From Bacteroidota bacterium (GTDB lineage Bacteria; Bacteroidota; Bacteroidia; Bacteroidales; JAGNHN01), in contig JAKLHK010000017.1 in assembly GCA_022710185.1 (NCBI GenBank), forward strand, positions 1 through 64,000: DNA of 64,000 bases, written 5' to 3'. Shown here one piece after another: positions 43,401 to 54,800 of the stretch. The notes beneath the pieces are model-generated. The model had not been told where the DNA came from, ran no database searches, and saw only the letters and a list, made by a program, of their open reading frames with translations. The position numbers were made by a program, and so were the translations under genes. The stretch's first letter is position 1; every line of letters starts with the position of its first letter.

Positions 43401-46400
43401 ACTATCCGTGTTCCCAGTTCATCGAAGGTATTCATTCCCCCACGTCAAAGGATCAGCATAACCTCATTCTTAACAATACCATACTGAATGCAGGGATCAC
43501 TTTCCAGGCGGATTATGACCATTTGGAAGTTGGGAATAAGTTCATTGGGAACTATGTCAGTGGCAGCGGGATAGGTCTCAAATTTCAATTCGCCCCGGAA
43601 GTGTCAAATAATCAGGTGTTTGAGAACGGTGGCTTGTCTTCAAATCTTGGCATTACCTTAACTCAATGCAAAGGCCAGTCTCGCGTCACAGGGAATAAGA
43701 TCAGGATGTCCGGATTAGGACAAAATCAAGGGATAGGCTTCATATACTGTGAGGCTCAACTTGATGCCCCGGCCCAGATCAGCAACAATTATATCGAGGA
43801 GATCGCCCCTTCATCAAGCGCTTACCTTAATACCACCACATCGACCGGCATTGCCATCGTTGTGAATAATGTGCAGGTGCTGCATAATACAATCAAGCTG
43901 ATTTCAACCACAGCGGAGACCTGTCCTTTTGTTATTTATAATAAGCCCACGAGTCAGAGCCTCAGTATATTAAATAACCTGTGGTGCCATTACGGGGGCG
44001 GGCATGCGGCCCGCTTCTTCGACCCGTTCCCTGGAATCACGGACATAGACCACAATGATTACTTTACCTGCGGGACGCAAGCGATACTTCACGACAGCCT
44101 TTCATACAGCTTGAATGGATGGGTGACGGCTATGGCCCTGGACAGCCACTCCTTATCCCTTGATCCCTTGTTGTCGGATGACCCGATCAGCGTCCCTCAA
44201 CTGGCATCGATGGACAACAGAGGAGCACCCACCCCATACGTTTCCCAGGATATCCTCGGACAGCCCAGGGACAACGTTTCTCCCGATATGGGGGCCATTG
44301 AATTCAGTCACCGTGTTGATGCGGGTATTACGGAGATCATTTCCAGTCCGGTATTGGATACCAACAACACATATACTGTTCAGATCATTATCAAAAACTA
44401 CGGCTGGGAGGACCTGGACTCAGCAAGCATACACTATGTTATTGACACGGATACGGGTTTGGTTATACCCTGGACAGGAAAGCTGTCCATGGATTCATCG
44501 GGCGCACCCCTTACCATCGCCCATCCATCACTTGGAATTGGAACCCATTGCATAAGATGCTGGTCATCAAAACCCAATGGTCAGGATGATCATCATTTTT
44601 GGAATGACACGGCCGTAATCCTCGTTTGCAATAACCCATCAGGGACCTATACCATAGGAGATACCACCCAGGGCGCAGATTTTGCCGGCTTCCAGGAAGC
44701 AGTGGATGTATTGAGCTTCTGCCCGTTCCATGATACGGTGGTAGTCAACGTTGAGCCGGGATACTATGATGAGCAGGTGGAAATAGGGAAAACCGCGTCT
44801 TCAGATACAAATATGCATTGGGTATTTCAGTCATCCACCGGAAATGCACAGGATGTTGTATTGCATTACCAGCCTGCAGATGAGAATAGTCCCTTTGTAT
44901 TGCTTCTGGATGGTGCGATGGGTATTACCTTCCGTAATCTTTCCATAGCCGTCGACCCTGGGGCAAGCGTCGGAAAAACGGTAGTACTGAGGAATGGCTG
45001 CAGGAATATCACCTTCGATGGTTGCACGATACAAAGTCAGAACCTGGAGGATTATCCGTCCAGTGCCATATATTCTGAGTATGGGCTTACGGATGCCCTT
45101 GGCAACAGCAACATTCATATCCTTAATTGCAGGGTGTCTGACGGGAATACCGGGATAGTTTCCTACTCTGTTTCCAAGGGGGTCTCCATACAGGCTAGTT
45201 CTATCAATGGATGGAAAACGTGTGGGATCGCAGGCGGTGGCGATGGGGCGCTTAACATTCTGCACAATCGTATCGAAAACGCAGGGGGGCAGTATTCACC
45301 CGATGGCATCATCCTGGCCAACCAGGAAGGGCCCTGCGTTGTTGCCTACAACGACATCCGGGTATCCGCCCTGGGCGGAAGTGGTGGCATCTCCCTGTAT
45401 GAATGCGGTAACTGGCACACCCAGCCCACCCTCATATTTAATAACTATATCCGCTCGATGAGCCCGGATAACGCATTCTGCATCGACCTAAGCTATAGCG
45501 GGAATGCAAAATTCTGCCATAACACCTGTGTGGCCGGCTCGGGATCACCGAATACCAAGGTACTCCGCATCAATGGATCGTGTTGGGCAGTTGATATCCA
45601 GAATAATCTGCTTATTGCAGATTTTGGTAAGTCGTTTTACTGCTACCATCCCAACTTTCTGGCAGGCATCAATTCGATGGACTACAACAATCTGTATTCC
45701 CGTGATCTGGATTTGATTGGGGTCAATACAACCTCATACCAGGACCTGGCCTCCTGGGTTGCCTTCTCAGGCCTTGACCAGCATTCGGTACATATTGATC
45801 CCGTTTTGCTTCACCCCGACAAGCCAGTCCCCACCAGTAGGGAGCTCAACAACCTGGCCCTGCCTGTTCCCTGGGTAACTGATGATTGGTACGCTCAGGC
45901 AAGAGGAATGTCACCCGATATGGGTGCAGCAGAGTTTGATACCTTAAGGTATGATGCCTTGATCAGCGGGTATACTGTGCCTGAGGGCGGTTGTGACCTG
46001 GTCGGGGATACCATAACGCTGGATATTGCCAACCATGGATCCCAGGCCATAATGGATAGCCTTCTGGCGATGGTTCAGATCATTGGGAATCCTTCCATTG
46101 TGAGCGAATTAGTTACTGTGCCCCTACCCGCAGGGGATACCATTACCCATACCTTCAGTACCCTCTTACCTCCTGCCCTGAACGCCGACACCATACTGCG
46201 AATCCGTTTATGGGTTCATCATCCCTCGGACCTCAACCCGTTCAATGATACCAGCACGGTGATCCAGATCGCGTCCTGGCAGAGTCCTCCGGCACCTCAG
46301 GTTAGGGATACCTCCATTATCCGGGGCCAGACGGCAACCCTTGCAGCCTATGGCGATGGCCCTGCAAATGAGTACGATCGGTATCATTGGTATGATGCCC

Positions 46401-48880
46401 CGGCGGCATCCATCGCCATTGCAGACCATGATACCTTCTTCACTCCGGCCCTGGACACTACAACGGTATATTATGTTGAATCCCTTAGGGGAACAGGTAG
46501 GAATAGCTTGCTTACCACCTTTGCCCGCGGTGAGCTTTGGCATGGCAGTATGTTTAACCTGAGTGCGAAGCGATCCATTGTCATCGACAGTCTGTACATC
46601 AATGCCTGGGGAAGTGGGACCGTTGAAATATACACCCGGGTCGGCGGTTATACCGGCTATGAGCTGCAGTGCGATGCGTGGAGGTTACACGGAAGTGCCG
46701 AGGTAACCACCAGCGGAGCAGGGGCAAGCACATTGGTAGCCATAGATAACCTTCACATCACTGAGGGGCAGGTAATGGGCCTCTATGTTACTATGAACGA
46801 GGCATCTGGGCTATATATGAGCCCCACGACCATGGCCCCCGACAGCTTCTCGGACGAAAACCTGGAAGTACGTTGTGGTGCAGGAGTGCAGTATCCTTTT
46901 CACTGGGCAGAGGAAGGCCATGTGTGGAATGGAGTTATCTTCTATCATCATGGCAGTGGCTGCACCAGTGTGCGGGTCCCGGACACGGTCTTTGTTACCA
47001 CTCCTGTCCTTGAGGTAAATGCGGGTCCTGATAGTTTTCTCTGTTTTGGTGGAAGTATACCGTTGTCCGTTTCCGCCTCTGGAGTGGCTGGTCCATACAA
47101 CTACAGCTGGAGCCCGTCCTTTGGGCTCAGTGACCCTGGAATCCCAAACCCTATTGCCAGTCCGGCAGCGACCACAACATATATCCTTACCGTTACCTCC
47201 GGTTCGTATTCAGCCACGGATACGCTTACGATTCGTGTGTATCCTGCACCCATCCTCGAAGCAGGGCCCGACACCTCTCTTTGCGCCGATGCCCTTCATT
47301 TTCAGCCGAGGGGATATTATAGCCACTGCGGCAGCGGTTCGGCGCATTGGTGCGGTGGCTATGGAAACTGGACGGGGGATTCCTACGCCATCGCTCCTGC
47401 AGACCACACAGGTGGGGGTGCCAGATTGTACTACCGTGATTCAATAACCGGCTTGCAGGACAGTCTGTGGCTTCACTTCCTGCATCATCCCACCTATTGT
47501 CCTGCCGATGCACGCGCTTATGTGAGCGATGCTCCAATTGCACTGAGCGGCGCTTTGCCTGCCGGTGGAACATACTCAGGGATTGGAGTAGTGAATGGAA
47601 CCTTCTATCCCGAACTGTCCGGACCTGGGCTTCATACCATTACCTACAGCATCCTCGATTCTGCGGGATGCACATCCAGCTGTGAATTCGCATTCGATGT
47701 TAAGGATTGGCATATCAGGCTTCAGGGCGAGGTACACTACGACAACATCCAGCAGTCCCCCATGCAGGATGTAGGGGTGGTGCTCACCGGTCTTGACGGT
47801 AAAGGGGCCGATACGGTCTTTACCGGTCCCAACGGCGCGTTTGAGTTTGATGGTATCGGAACCGGGGAGTATCTGATTGCCGGATATTCGGACCAGGCCT
47901 GGGCCTGGGGAGGGGTTAATGCAACCGATGCGCTGCTTATTGCCCGGCATTTTGTGTTGCTGGCCAGCCTGAGCCCTTTCAGGGAACGCGCAGGTGACGT
48001 TAATCTTTCAGGTGGTCTGAATACTACGGATGCCCTGCAAGTGGCCCGGCGTTTCGCGGGAACCCTGCCGGCGTTTGGACTCGCGGACTGGGTCATGTTA
48101 GGCGACACCATCTATTTCCCTCCTGCAGACACCACGATCTTTCGATCCTTCGCCGTGCTGGCTGCCGGTGATGTAAACGGGAGTTTTGTCCCGGCCCTGA
48201 AGCATTACCCCATGGGATCGCTCGGAACAATAGGAGAGCTGGCAGCACCGGTTTCGGGCAAGTTATCCATCCCTGTATGGGCCCTCGATGACATCCACCC
48301 GGGAGCATTGTCATTGCAGTTGATCATTCCCTCAACGATTAAGCTGAGCAATGTTGTAATGAATCCCTTGCTGGGAGGGCAGTTGAGTTACCATCGTGCA
48401 GGGGATCGCCTGAATATCGCCTGGTTCAGCATGGAGTCATCACAGCTCCCCGCCGGCGATGAGGTCCTTCGACTCGAGGTAGAATCACAGGATCTTTCAG
48501 CGGCGGTGGGTATTCATCTGGGTGAGGTGATGGAATTTTCAGATCCCGGAGGCAGGGTGCAGGAAGGGGCACGACTGGGGATGCCCTTGATCCGGACAGA
48601 TCAGACATCCGCCCTGTCCTCCTGGACTTTCCCTAATCCCTTCTCAGATCAGGTAATCATACGATTCAGCCTGCCTGAGGCAGCAGAGGTGAGCCTGGTG
48701 CTCTACGATATCATGGGGGAGAAGGTCACCGAGCAATCTCTTCGGGCGCTGTCAGCGGGGGATTATCAGGTTTTGATCAAAACAGAAAATTGGGCCTCAG
48801 GAGCGTATACCTATCTCATCCGGGGTACATGCTCTTCCGGATCTCAGCAGGTGTACGGTAAGCTGTTGCTGGTCAGGTAG
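40469..48880 (+). CDS. Giant T9SS-exported modular protein with beta-helix repeats and dockerin-like domain
   Basis: A 2803-residue secreted protein. After the signal peptide comes a GEVED domain (about 25-160, with VWADWDQNGFFDLDEG and GGEVEDYTLNV). Three long modules follow, each with a CARDB/Ig-like segment and a right-handed beta-helix opened by GTYTIG or GTYVIG, near 270, 820 and 1390. Further CARDB-like and Ig/PKD-like domains lie at about 1820-2400. A dockerin-like pair (NATDALLIARHF, then GDVNLSGGLNTTDALQVARRF) is near 2485-2530, and a sorting domain is at the end (FPNPFSDQVIIRFSLP). Probably a surface polysaccharide-active or adhesive protein; no catalytic residues recognised. It is 19 bases ahead of a paralogue. 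Confidence 0.9.
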   Translation: MNLKSTILIWSALSVFGLLGNGQTYCDASGTGEVWIGNVSIGSIDITSLGHGYFDYTGYSTVVHPGLDIIIRSKLGTNHSFEVSGMGTVWADWDQNGFFDLDEGVSATLYSAKETSITFHVPPGTPAGATRLRIRVSGGTANLPCGEMAGGEVEDYTLNVVPLAHNATLLGIMAPSGAVITGPQDILVRVQNSGTDTLRSLNLHYKLGASQTGQYHWTGNLPPLMCDTVVIGTPTLPFGNHTLQVWCSDPEGIPLSFHPPDTLSSNLYGYKVLNGTYTIGYGASDFPNILTAVENLIYSGVQGPVIFDILPGIYEGGLVIPELAGASQARSITFRSCTGRPEDVIIEYQSGYCLNDCPPAITLNGADHIHFENISILTVGYPENSNWHSGARVVLLEHGASHNTFKGCILESDPRSALENGSICVHSPSGGNGENTIQECRLLNSHTAIKIEGDPSYGYPTGWTITNNTVTGFAENGFNIGFLHAPIITHNSLETAAGGGLTGIYLGRCTGSTIVLGNRILLTSVGEVTGLHLLECTAGDTARGIVANNMISLLGNVTSARANAMLISHSSNLDICHNSLFQRTGYTTSSATCAFLMTNNLYCTLTNNHIVNGIGGYSVSFAGSSLLQSDYNNYFTQGPVLGQWYIPVDNLGYLQAISAMDSHSVSINPGFLSSDELLPTNPSLNNQGLGLSYLSTDMLGVQRNPLSPDMGCLEYGIRDAGISTIESPSTRELPGPIGITVLLKNFGLLPLDSCTICYSIDGDSTRCSLWTGHLTSLAVSAPLLLDSINLPPGLHQLQVWTKAADDLPDDNTSNDSLVLTIEVCTGMAGTYVIGHPEDTADFHSIGEAIDALEGCGVADSVSFLILPGLYVEQVTLPPIRGTGPDARISFRALTANAEDVVIQHRIDFARDFNWVWGLIGADYITVKDLSIVVDPEALIGRAVVFDQGADYNIIENNIIRTNPIAEYTSVNIKVDGEDYPCSQFIEGIHSPTSKDQHNLILNNTILNAGITFQADYDHLEVGNKFIGNYVSGSGIGLKFQFAPEVSNNQVFENGGLSSNLGITLTQCKGQSRVTGNKIRMSGLGQNQGIGFIYCEAQLDAPAQISNNYIEEIAPSSSAYLNTTTSTGIAIVVNNVQVLHNTIKLISTTAETCPFVIYNKPTSQSLSILNNLWCHYGGGHAARFFDPFPGITDIDHNDYFTCGTQAILHDSLSYSLNGWVTAMALDSHSLSLDPLLSDDPISVPQLASMDNRGAPTPYVSQDILGQPRDNVSPDMGAIEFSHRVDAGITEIISSPVLDTNNTYTVQIIIKNYGWEDLDSASIHYVIDTDTGLVIPWTGKLSMDSSGAPLTIAHPSLGIGTHCIRCWSSKPNGQDDHHFWNDTAVILVCNNPSGTYTIGDTTQGADFAGFQEAVDVLSFCPFHDTVVVNVEPGYYDEQVEIGKTASSDTNMHWVFQSSTGNAQDVVLHYQPADENSPFVLLLDGAMGITFRNLSIAVDPGASVGKTVVLRNGCRNITFDGCTIQSQNLEDYPSSAIYSEYGLTDALGNSNIHILNCRVSDGNTGIVSYSVSKGVSIQASSINGWKTCGIAGGGDGALNILHNRIENAGGQYSPDGIILANQEGPCVVAYNDIRVSALGGSGGISLYECGNWHTQPTLIFNNYIRSMSPDNAFCIDLSYSGNAKFCHNTCVAGSGSPNTKVLRINGSCWAVDIQNNLLIADFGKSFYCYHPNFLAGINSMDYNNLYSRDLDLIGVNTTSYQDLASWVAFSGLDQHSVHIDPVLLHPDKPVPTSRELNNLALPVPWVTDDWYAQARGMSPDMGAAEFDTLRYDALISGYTVPEGGCDLVGDTITLDIANHGSQAIMDSLLAMVQIIGNPSIVSELVTVPLPAGDTITHTFSTLLPPALNADTILRIRLWVHHPSDLNPFNDTSTVIQIASWQSPPAPQVRDTSIIRGQTATLAAYGDGPANEYDRYHWYDAPAASIAIADHDTFFTPALDTTTVYYVESLRGTGRNSLLTTFARGELWHGSMFNLSAKRSIVIDSLYINAWGSGTVEIYTRVGGYTGYELQCDAWRLHGSAEVTTSGAGASTLVAIDNLHITEGQVMGLYVTMNEASGLYMSPTTMAPDSFSDENLEVRCGAGVQYPFHWAEEGHVWNGVIFYHHGSGCTSVRVPDTVFVTTPVLEVNAGPDSFLCFGGSIPLSVSASGVAGPYNYSWSPSFGLSDPGIPNPIASPAATTTYILTVTSGSYSATDTLTIRVYPAPILEAGPDTSLCADALHFQPRGYYSHCGSGSAHWCGGYGNWTGDSYAIAPADHTGGGARLYYRDSITGLQDSLWLHFLHHPTYCPADARAYVSDAPIALSGALPAGGTYSGIGVVNGTFYPELSGPGLHTITYSILDSAGCTSSCEFAFDVKDWHIRLQGEVHYDNIQQSPMQDVGVVLTGLDGKGADTVFTGPNGAFEFDGIGTGEYLIAGYSDQAWAWGGVNATDALLIARHFVLLASLSPFRERAGDVNLSGGLNTTDALQVARRFAGTLPAFGLADWVMLGDTIYFPPADTTIFRSFAVLAAGDVNGSFVPALKHYPMGSLGTIGELAAPVSGKLSIPVWALDDIHPGALSLQLIIPSTIKLSNVVMNPLLGGQLSYHRAGDRLNIAWFSMESSQLPAGDEVLRLEVESQDLSAAVGIHLGEVMEFSDPGGRVQEGARLGMPLIRTDQTSALSSWTFPNPFSDQVIIRFSLPEAAEVSLVLYDIMGEKVTEQSLRALSAGDYQVLIKTENWASGAYTYLIRGTCSSGSQQVYGKLLLVR

Positions 48881-48899
48881 TTGCCATATCAGTCGTAAC

Positions 48900-51800
48900 A
48901 TGAAGAAACTCAATCTCCCGAAGCGTATGTCAACCCAGCATAGATTCGCTACCGGCACCACAGCCTTGCTCCTGCTGTTCTCTTCCGGCCTGCGTGCCCA
49001 GACCTATTGTGTACCCCAGATTGATCCTGATCTGGAGTTCATCAATGCGGTATCGATAGGCAGCATAAACAACGTGACCGGGAATAGCAGCTATACGGAT
49101 TACACGTATCTAACCACGGCCGTGGTCCCTGGAAACACATACCAGATCAGTATCCTGGATGGACGGCCCTTCTATGTACCCTTTGGAAGCGCCGGTGATC
49201 ACCACTCCATATGGGTCGACTGGAATCATGATGGCGAGTTTTCTTCAAGTGAAGGACTGCTTAATATTCCTTCCTACACCCCAGGTCCATACATCAGTAG
49301 TATCACAGTTCCTCAGAATGCCCACACCGGAATCACCCGGATGCGGATCATAATGCATGGTCTCACTCCCTGCAGTGGAGGCCGTGAGGCGGAGGATTAT
49401 GGTCTTGAAATTCAGGCGCTTTACGCTATGGATGCGGGGATTGCCGGGATCACAGCTCCCCTCAGCCCCAATCTGCCAGGATTGCTACCACTTTCAGCTA
49501 TACTTTTCAATAATGGGGCAGACACTCTGCATTCAGTCAGCCTTTTTTACAGCATCGATGGGGTTCCCGCCACACCTGTTGTATGGTCAGGGAACCTTGC
49601 TTCGGCCGCACGTGATACCTTATTGCTCGATTCCATCCCCTTTTCCCCGGGGCAGCATATCATTCAGGTCTGGGTACAGAATCCCAATGGAGTGGCCGAT
49701 ATGTTCGTTCCAAATGACTTGTTGATGGACACGGTAATTATTGCAGACACCGCGAGTAACCCGCCTGGCAGTGCAAATATGCTGATGGATAGCGCCTATG
49801 TGATCGGTGGGCCAACAGCCGATTTCCAGACCATCACCGAGGCGATCACCGCTGCCGTAAATGGTGGTATCGGCCAGTCCGTTTGCTTCTATGTCTATCC
49901 TGGTACCTATGCCGAGCAATTGACCATAGCGCCCATTCCCGGGGCCTCTGCGCAGAACCGGGTGTGTTTCCGGTCCTTGACGGGTGATCCGGCGGACGTG
50001 ATCATCCGGAACACGGCGTACTCGGGCGCAACCAACTGGACGCTGATGCTGAATGGTGCGGATTATGTCTGCTTCAGGGATCTGACGATCATGGCTGATC
50101 ATACGTCCTATGCCCGGGTGGTCGATATCCGGAACGGGGCCGACGGCATCTGTATTGAAGGCTGTGTCCTCATCAGTAATCCTCAGGCCAGGAGCAATTC
50201 CAATTCAGCCTGCATCTATGACAATGCGGGGAATGACAACTTTCTGACGATCAGAAATAATGAAATGGTCAATGGCTATTATGGTGTTTTCAGTCTCGGA
50301 AAAACGGTCTACGACTATACGGACTCAACGCAAACACAACGGCACCTCCGGCTTGTAAATAATGCCATCGCTGATTATTATACCTATGGGGTCAGGACGG
50401 AGTGGCATAGCGCTATGCACATAGACGCAAACGACATTAGGAACCACACCAGTAGCCCAATATGTATGGGAATGTACTTCAGGTACTTGTCTGGAATTCC
50501 GCGAATAACAAACAACACCGTAGTTTCCGTTAGCGACGGACAACCCGGCGGCCTGGACCTGGGATACTGTTCCGGTAGTTCCGGAGCTATGGGGTTGCTG
50601 GCGAACAACTTGTTCTATTGTACCGGCTCCTCATCCGGATACATTGGCCTGGTCAATAAGTTCGATCACATCGATTACCTGAGAATTATTCATAACACGT
50701 TTTATTTGACCAACGGAGGAACATATACAGTCGCTGTACAGTATGCCAATAGTTCAAATTGCCAGCATATCAACAACATCCTTGGGATCGGACGCAACGT
50801 TGTAAGCTCGGCAAAACTGCTCGATATCAGGGGTTTTCCCTTCTCGATAAGCGACTATAACAATTATTTCTGGCCCCCAAGCTGTACGCTGGGCTTTCTG
50901 ACTTTATCGAACTACTCCTCCACTTCGGGCTTCCTGATTGAATATGGCAGCGATGCCAACTCTGTCAGCCTTGATCCCTGGATTGGTTCCCCTGATGTTC
51001 CCGCGCCCCGGAACTTTGACCTCTACGATAAGGGAACCCCTGTTCCCGACATTCCATTTGATATCCGGGGGACGGCCCGTTCCGCAACAGGTCCGGACAT
51101 GGGGTGCTACGAAGTCATACTTCCGCCTGATGATGTATCTATGTATGCTGTCGAAGGCCCTGAAAGCCCGATGGAAACGGGAACATACCCGGTAATCGTC
51201 AGCATTCGCAATACCGGTGCCCACTTGCTCAGCTCCTGTTCACTTTTTGTTTACCTGGATGAAACCTTGACCCATCAGGCCCAGTGGAACGGCTCGCTGA
51301 TGAGCGGGCTGGTTTCTGCTCCCATTGCATTAGGTAATGTGTCCGTTGACCTGGGGGAGCATTTGCTGAGGGTGTATTGCTCCCATCCAAACAACGAGAT
51401 GGATGTTGTCCTCATCAGGGATACGCTCGAGCTTGCACTGACGGTATGTGAATATTTGAGTGGAACCTATACCATTGGCGATACGGCCAAGGGTTCAGAT
51501 TTTGGTTCCTTCACCGAGGCCATCCTGGCTATGTCGGGATGCCGGATTTCAGACAGCGTGACCTTTCTGGTGGATTCCGGGGATTATTTCGAGCAGGTTC
51601 AGGTTCCGGTAATCCTTGGAGCGGGTCCATCCTCAGGAATAACGTTCCGGTCAGCCAGCGGAAATCCTTCCGACGTCAACCTGCATTATACTCCCTCCCT
51701 GTACCCTTATACCTACGTGTTTTCTGTTTCAGGGGGGAACTATATCACGCTGAAGGACATCACCATCAGTGTTGATCCCGGTTCAAGTCAAAGCAATGCG

Positions 51801-54800
51801 ATAGAATTCCTCAATGCGGCTTCGCATAATCAGCTCATCCATTGCCGGCTGAATATTGGTTCCGGCGCATACGGCGTGTATTCGGACGGCACTGCGACAG
51901 AATACAACCGGATAAGCCGCTGCTCCATCTCCGGAGGGTACAGGGGTATCCATCTCGATGGAGCGGGCCTGGGTGCACGGGGCAACATCATCGAATACTG
52001 TACCATTTCAGGGAGTGCGGCGGATGCCCTCAGGCTCAGCCGGCAGTTTGCTCCCCTGGTGAAGAACAATATGTGCACATCTACCCTAAGCCTGGAGCAA
52101 TGCACAGGCGGCAGCAGGATAGAAGGAAATGACATAAGGATCACAGCTTATTCAACCTTCAACGGAATGTCTTTATACTCCTGCCTCGGATTGCCAAACC
52201 AACCCATAACGATCGTCAACAACATCATCACGATTTCCAATACGAGATCGAATACTATCTGCGTGTATCTGCGGCAGGTATCAGAGATGGTGCTGGCGAA
52301 TAATACGATCAACAACAGGTCAACCGGAAGCTCGCTGACCGGATTGTACGGCCTCCTCTTTGGCACCAACACCCAGATACTGAATAACTGCATCCGCGTA
52401 AAGGATGGATTGGCTGTCCTGGTCTATGACGCCCCCTCCTTGGCTTCCATACAGAATATGGATAATAATATTCTATATGTGGAAAAAGGAAAAGTAGTAA
52501 AATCTGGAGCCCAATCATTTAACCTGCCCGAATGGATGGCATCCAGTGGCCATGATGTACATTCCCTCTCCCTGGACCCGGAATTCCTCAGCCTTGCGCT
52601 TCCTGTGCCAACGAATATGGCCTGCAATGATATAGGTTTCCCGCTTGCCCTGGCCCCATCAGATATTTTTGGAGCCATCCGTGGCGTTCCACCGGATGCC
52701 GGTGCCATAGAGTTTGGTCGCAGGCCCCTGGAATTGAAGCTTATAGAGGAAATGCGGGATACCAGTGGCTGTGGATTGGGAATGTACGCGTTGGATGTTT
52801 CGATCGTAAACCAGGGACTGGATACGGTCAGCGACAGCCTGAGTGTTACCTGCGAGCTTGCCGGTTCAACGCTGATGCTGGATGAGCAGGTGACCGCGGC
52901 CATACCCCCCGGGGATACGCTCCGTTATTCATTCACCGGACAGTTGGACCTTCACGTGGATCGGGATTCACTGTTTAAATTTCGGTTCTGGATAGCGCAT
53001 CCCTCCGATCCGGTCCATGGGAACGACACCTCCGAATGGACCCGTATCCTTTCCCTCCCCAGGCCATTGAGCCCAACGGTTTCCAATGCCTGTGTTGAAC
53101 AGGGTAGTCCCGTTACACTTAGAGTGCTGAATGCGGATAGTATGGGTCCATTCGATGAGCTGTTATGGTACGATCAGCCACAATCGCAGAGCTCCATTGG
53201 TCGTGGGGATAGTCTTTACCAGCCCTCTGTTGTTCAAACAACACCGTATTATGTGGAAAGCATAAGCAGTGACCTGGCAGGTAGGCTTAAGACCCTCATG
53301 AGTCCTACACATTACACCAATGGTTATATGTACGATCTGCAGACGAATGCACCTGTATTGATAGATAGTTTCTGGTTTAACTTCCTTAATCTGGGTGTCC
53401 CTTTAACCATCCAGGTCTATTACCGGCAGGGATCCTATGTGGGGGTTGAGAATGACCCAACCGCGTGGACCCTGCTGGGAAGCGTGGCCACCACGACTCG
53501 CGGCTACAATAAAAATTCCCTGATTCCCGTGGGAGGCCTCTTGATAATGCCAGGTCAAACCTATGGGATCTATATCACATCAACCAGCCCGTATTCCCTG
53601 TATACGCGATACACAGGGAGCAGACCCAGCTATGCCGATGGAGCCATGACGCTCACTGCAGGCGTAGCTTTGCTGCACCCCTTCGGTAGTCTGGTCGGGC
53701 CTGCCATCTGGAATGGAACTGTGCATTATAGCTCGGGCAACGGATGTCCCAGCCACAGAGTTGCGGATACGATTTTTGTCCGCATTCCGGTGGACGCTGG
53801 CCGGGATACCTCCCTATGCCTCAATGAGCCTGCATTCGCCCTGTGCGGAGGCCTGCCTGCCGGGGGGATGTATTCCGGGCCAGGGGTCAGTAGCCACTCC
53901 TTCAATCCTTCGTTGGCCGGACCAGGTCTGCATACTATCCACTATACCTATACTGACACTTTTGGAGTCCAGAGTACCGACTCCCTGCGTATACTTGTGC
54001 GGGAACTTCCGCTGGTTAAATGCCCTGGTGAAATCTATATTCCTGGCAATCTGGCACCTATTGATCCGGGAGCCTTGCCTTCCGGCGGGACCTATTCCGG
54101 ACTGGGGATTGTTCAGAACCTCTTCGATCCCGCTGCTCTTGGTCAGGGTTCCTATCCTGTGACTTACAGTTATACCGACAGCCATCAATGCTCCAATACC
54201 TGTTCCTTTGAGGTAATCATCCGGCCTTATGAACTCCGGGTGGAAGGGCAGGTGGTATATGCTAATAGCGCTTCCTCGCCTTTGCCCGGGTTTGGGGTAG
54301 TACTTACCGATTTGCCTTCCATGAACTCCGACACGGTATATGCCGGCCTCAGCGGGCAGTTCAGCTTCACGGACCTGCTTCCTGGAACCTATAGTCTGTA
54401 TGGCTTTGGTCGTGCACCCTGGCCCTGGGGAAGCATCAATGCGACCGATGCGATGCTGATCGCCCTGCATTTCGCTCAGCTGGCTCCTCTGCCCCCGTTC
54501 AGGGCTTTGGCCGGTGATGTCAACCTCAGTGGCAGCGCCAACGTAACCGATGCCTTACAGGTGGCTCAGCGGTTTTCTGGGATATTGACCCACTTTGCAG
54601 CGCCCGACTGGGTCCTGAGCCGTGACACCCTGGAAATCCCACCCCAGGACACTTCCCTCATCGTCAGCCTGGCTGCGTTGGCCGCAGGCGACGTGAACGC
54701 AAGCCATGTTCCTGCCACCAAGAATAGCCCCGAGGGGGTGCTGTGCAGTACCGGTTGGCTCGCTGTGGATCAAGGCTCGACCATAGATCTTCCTTTCAGT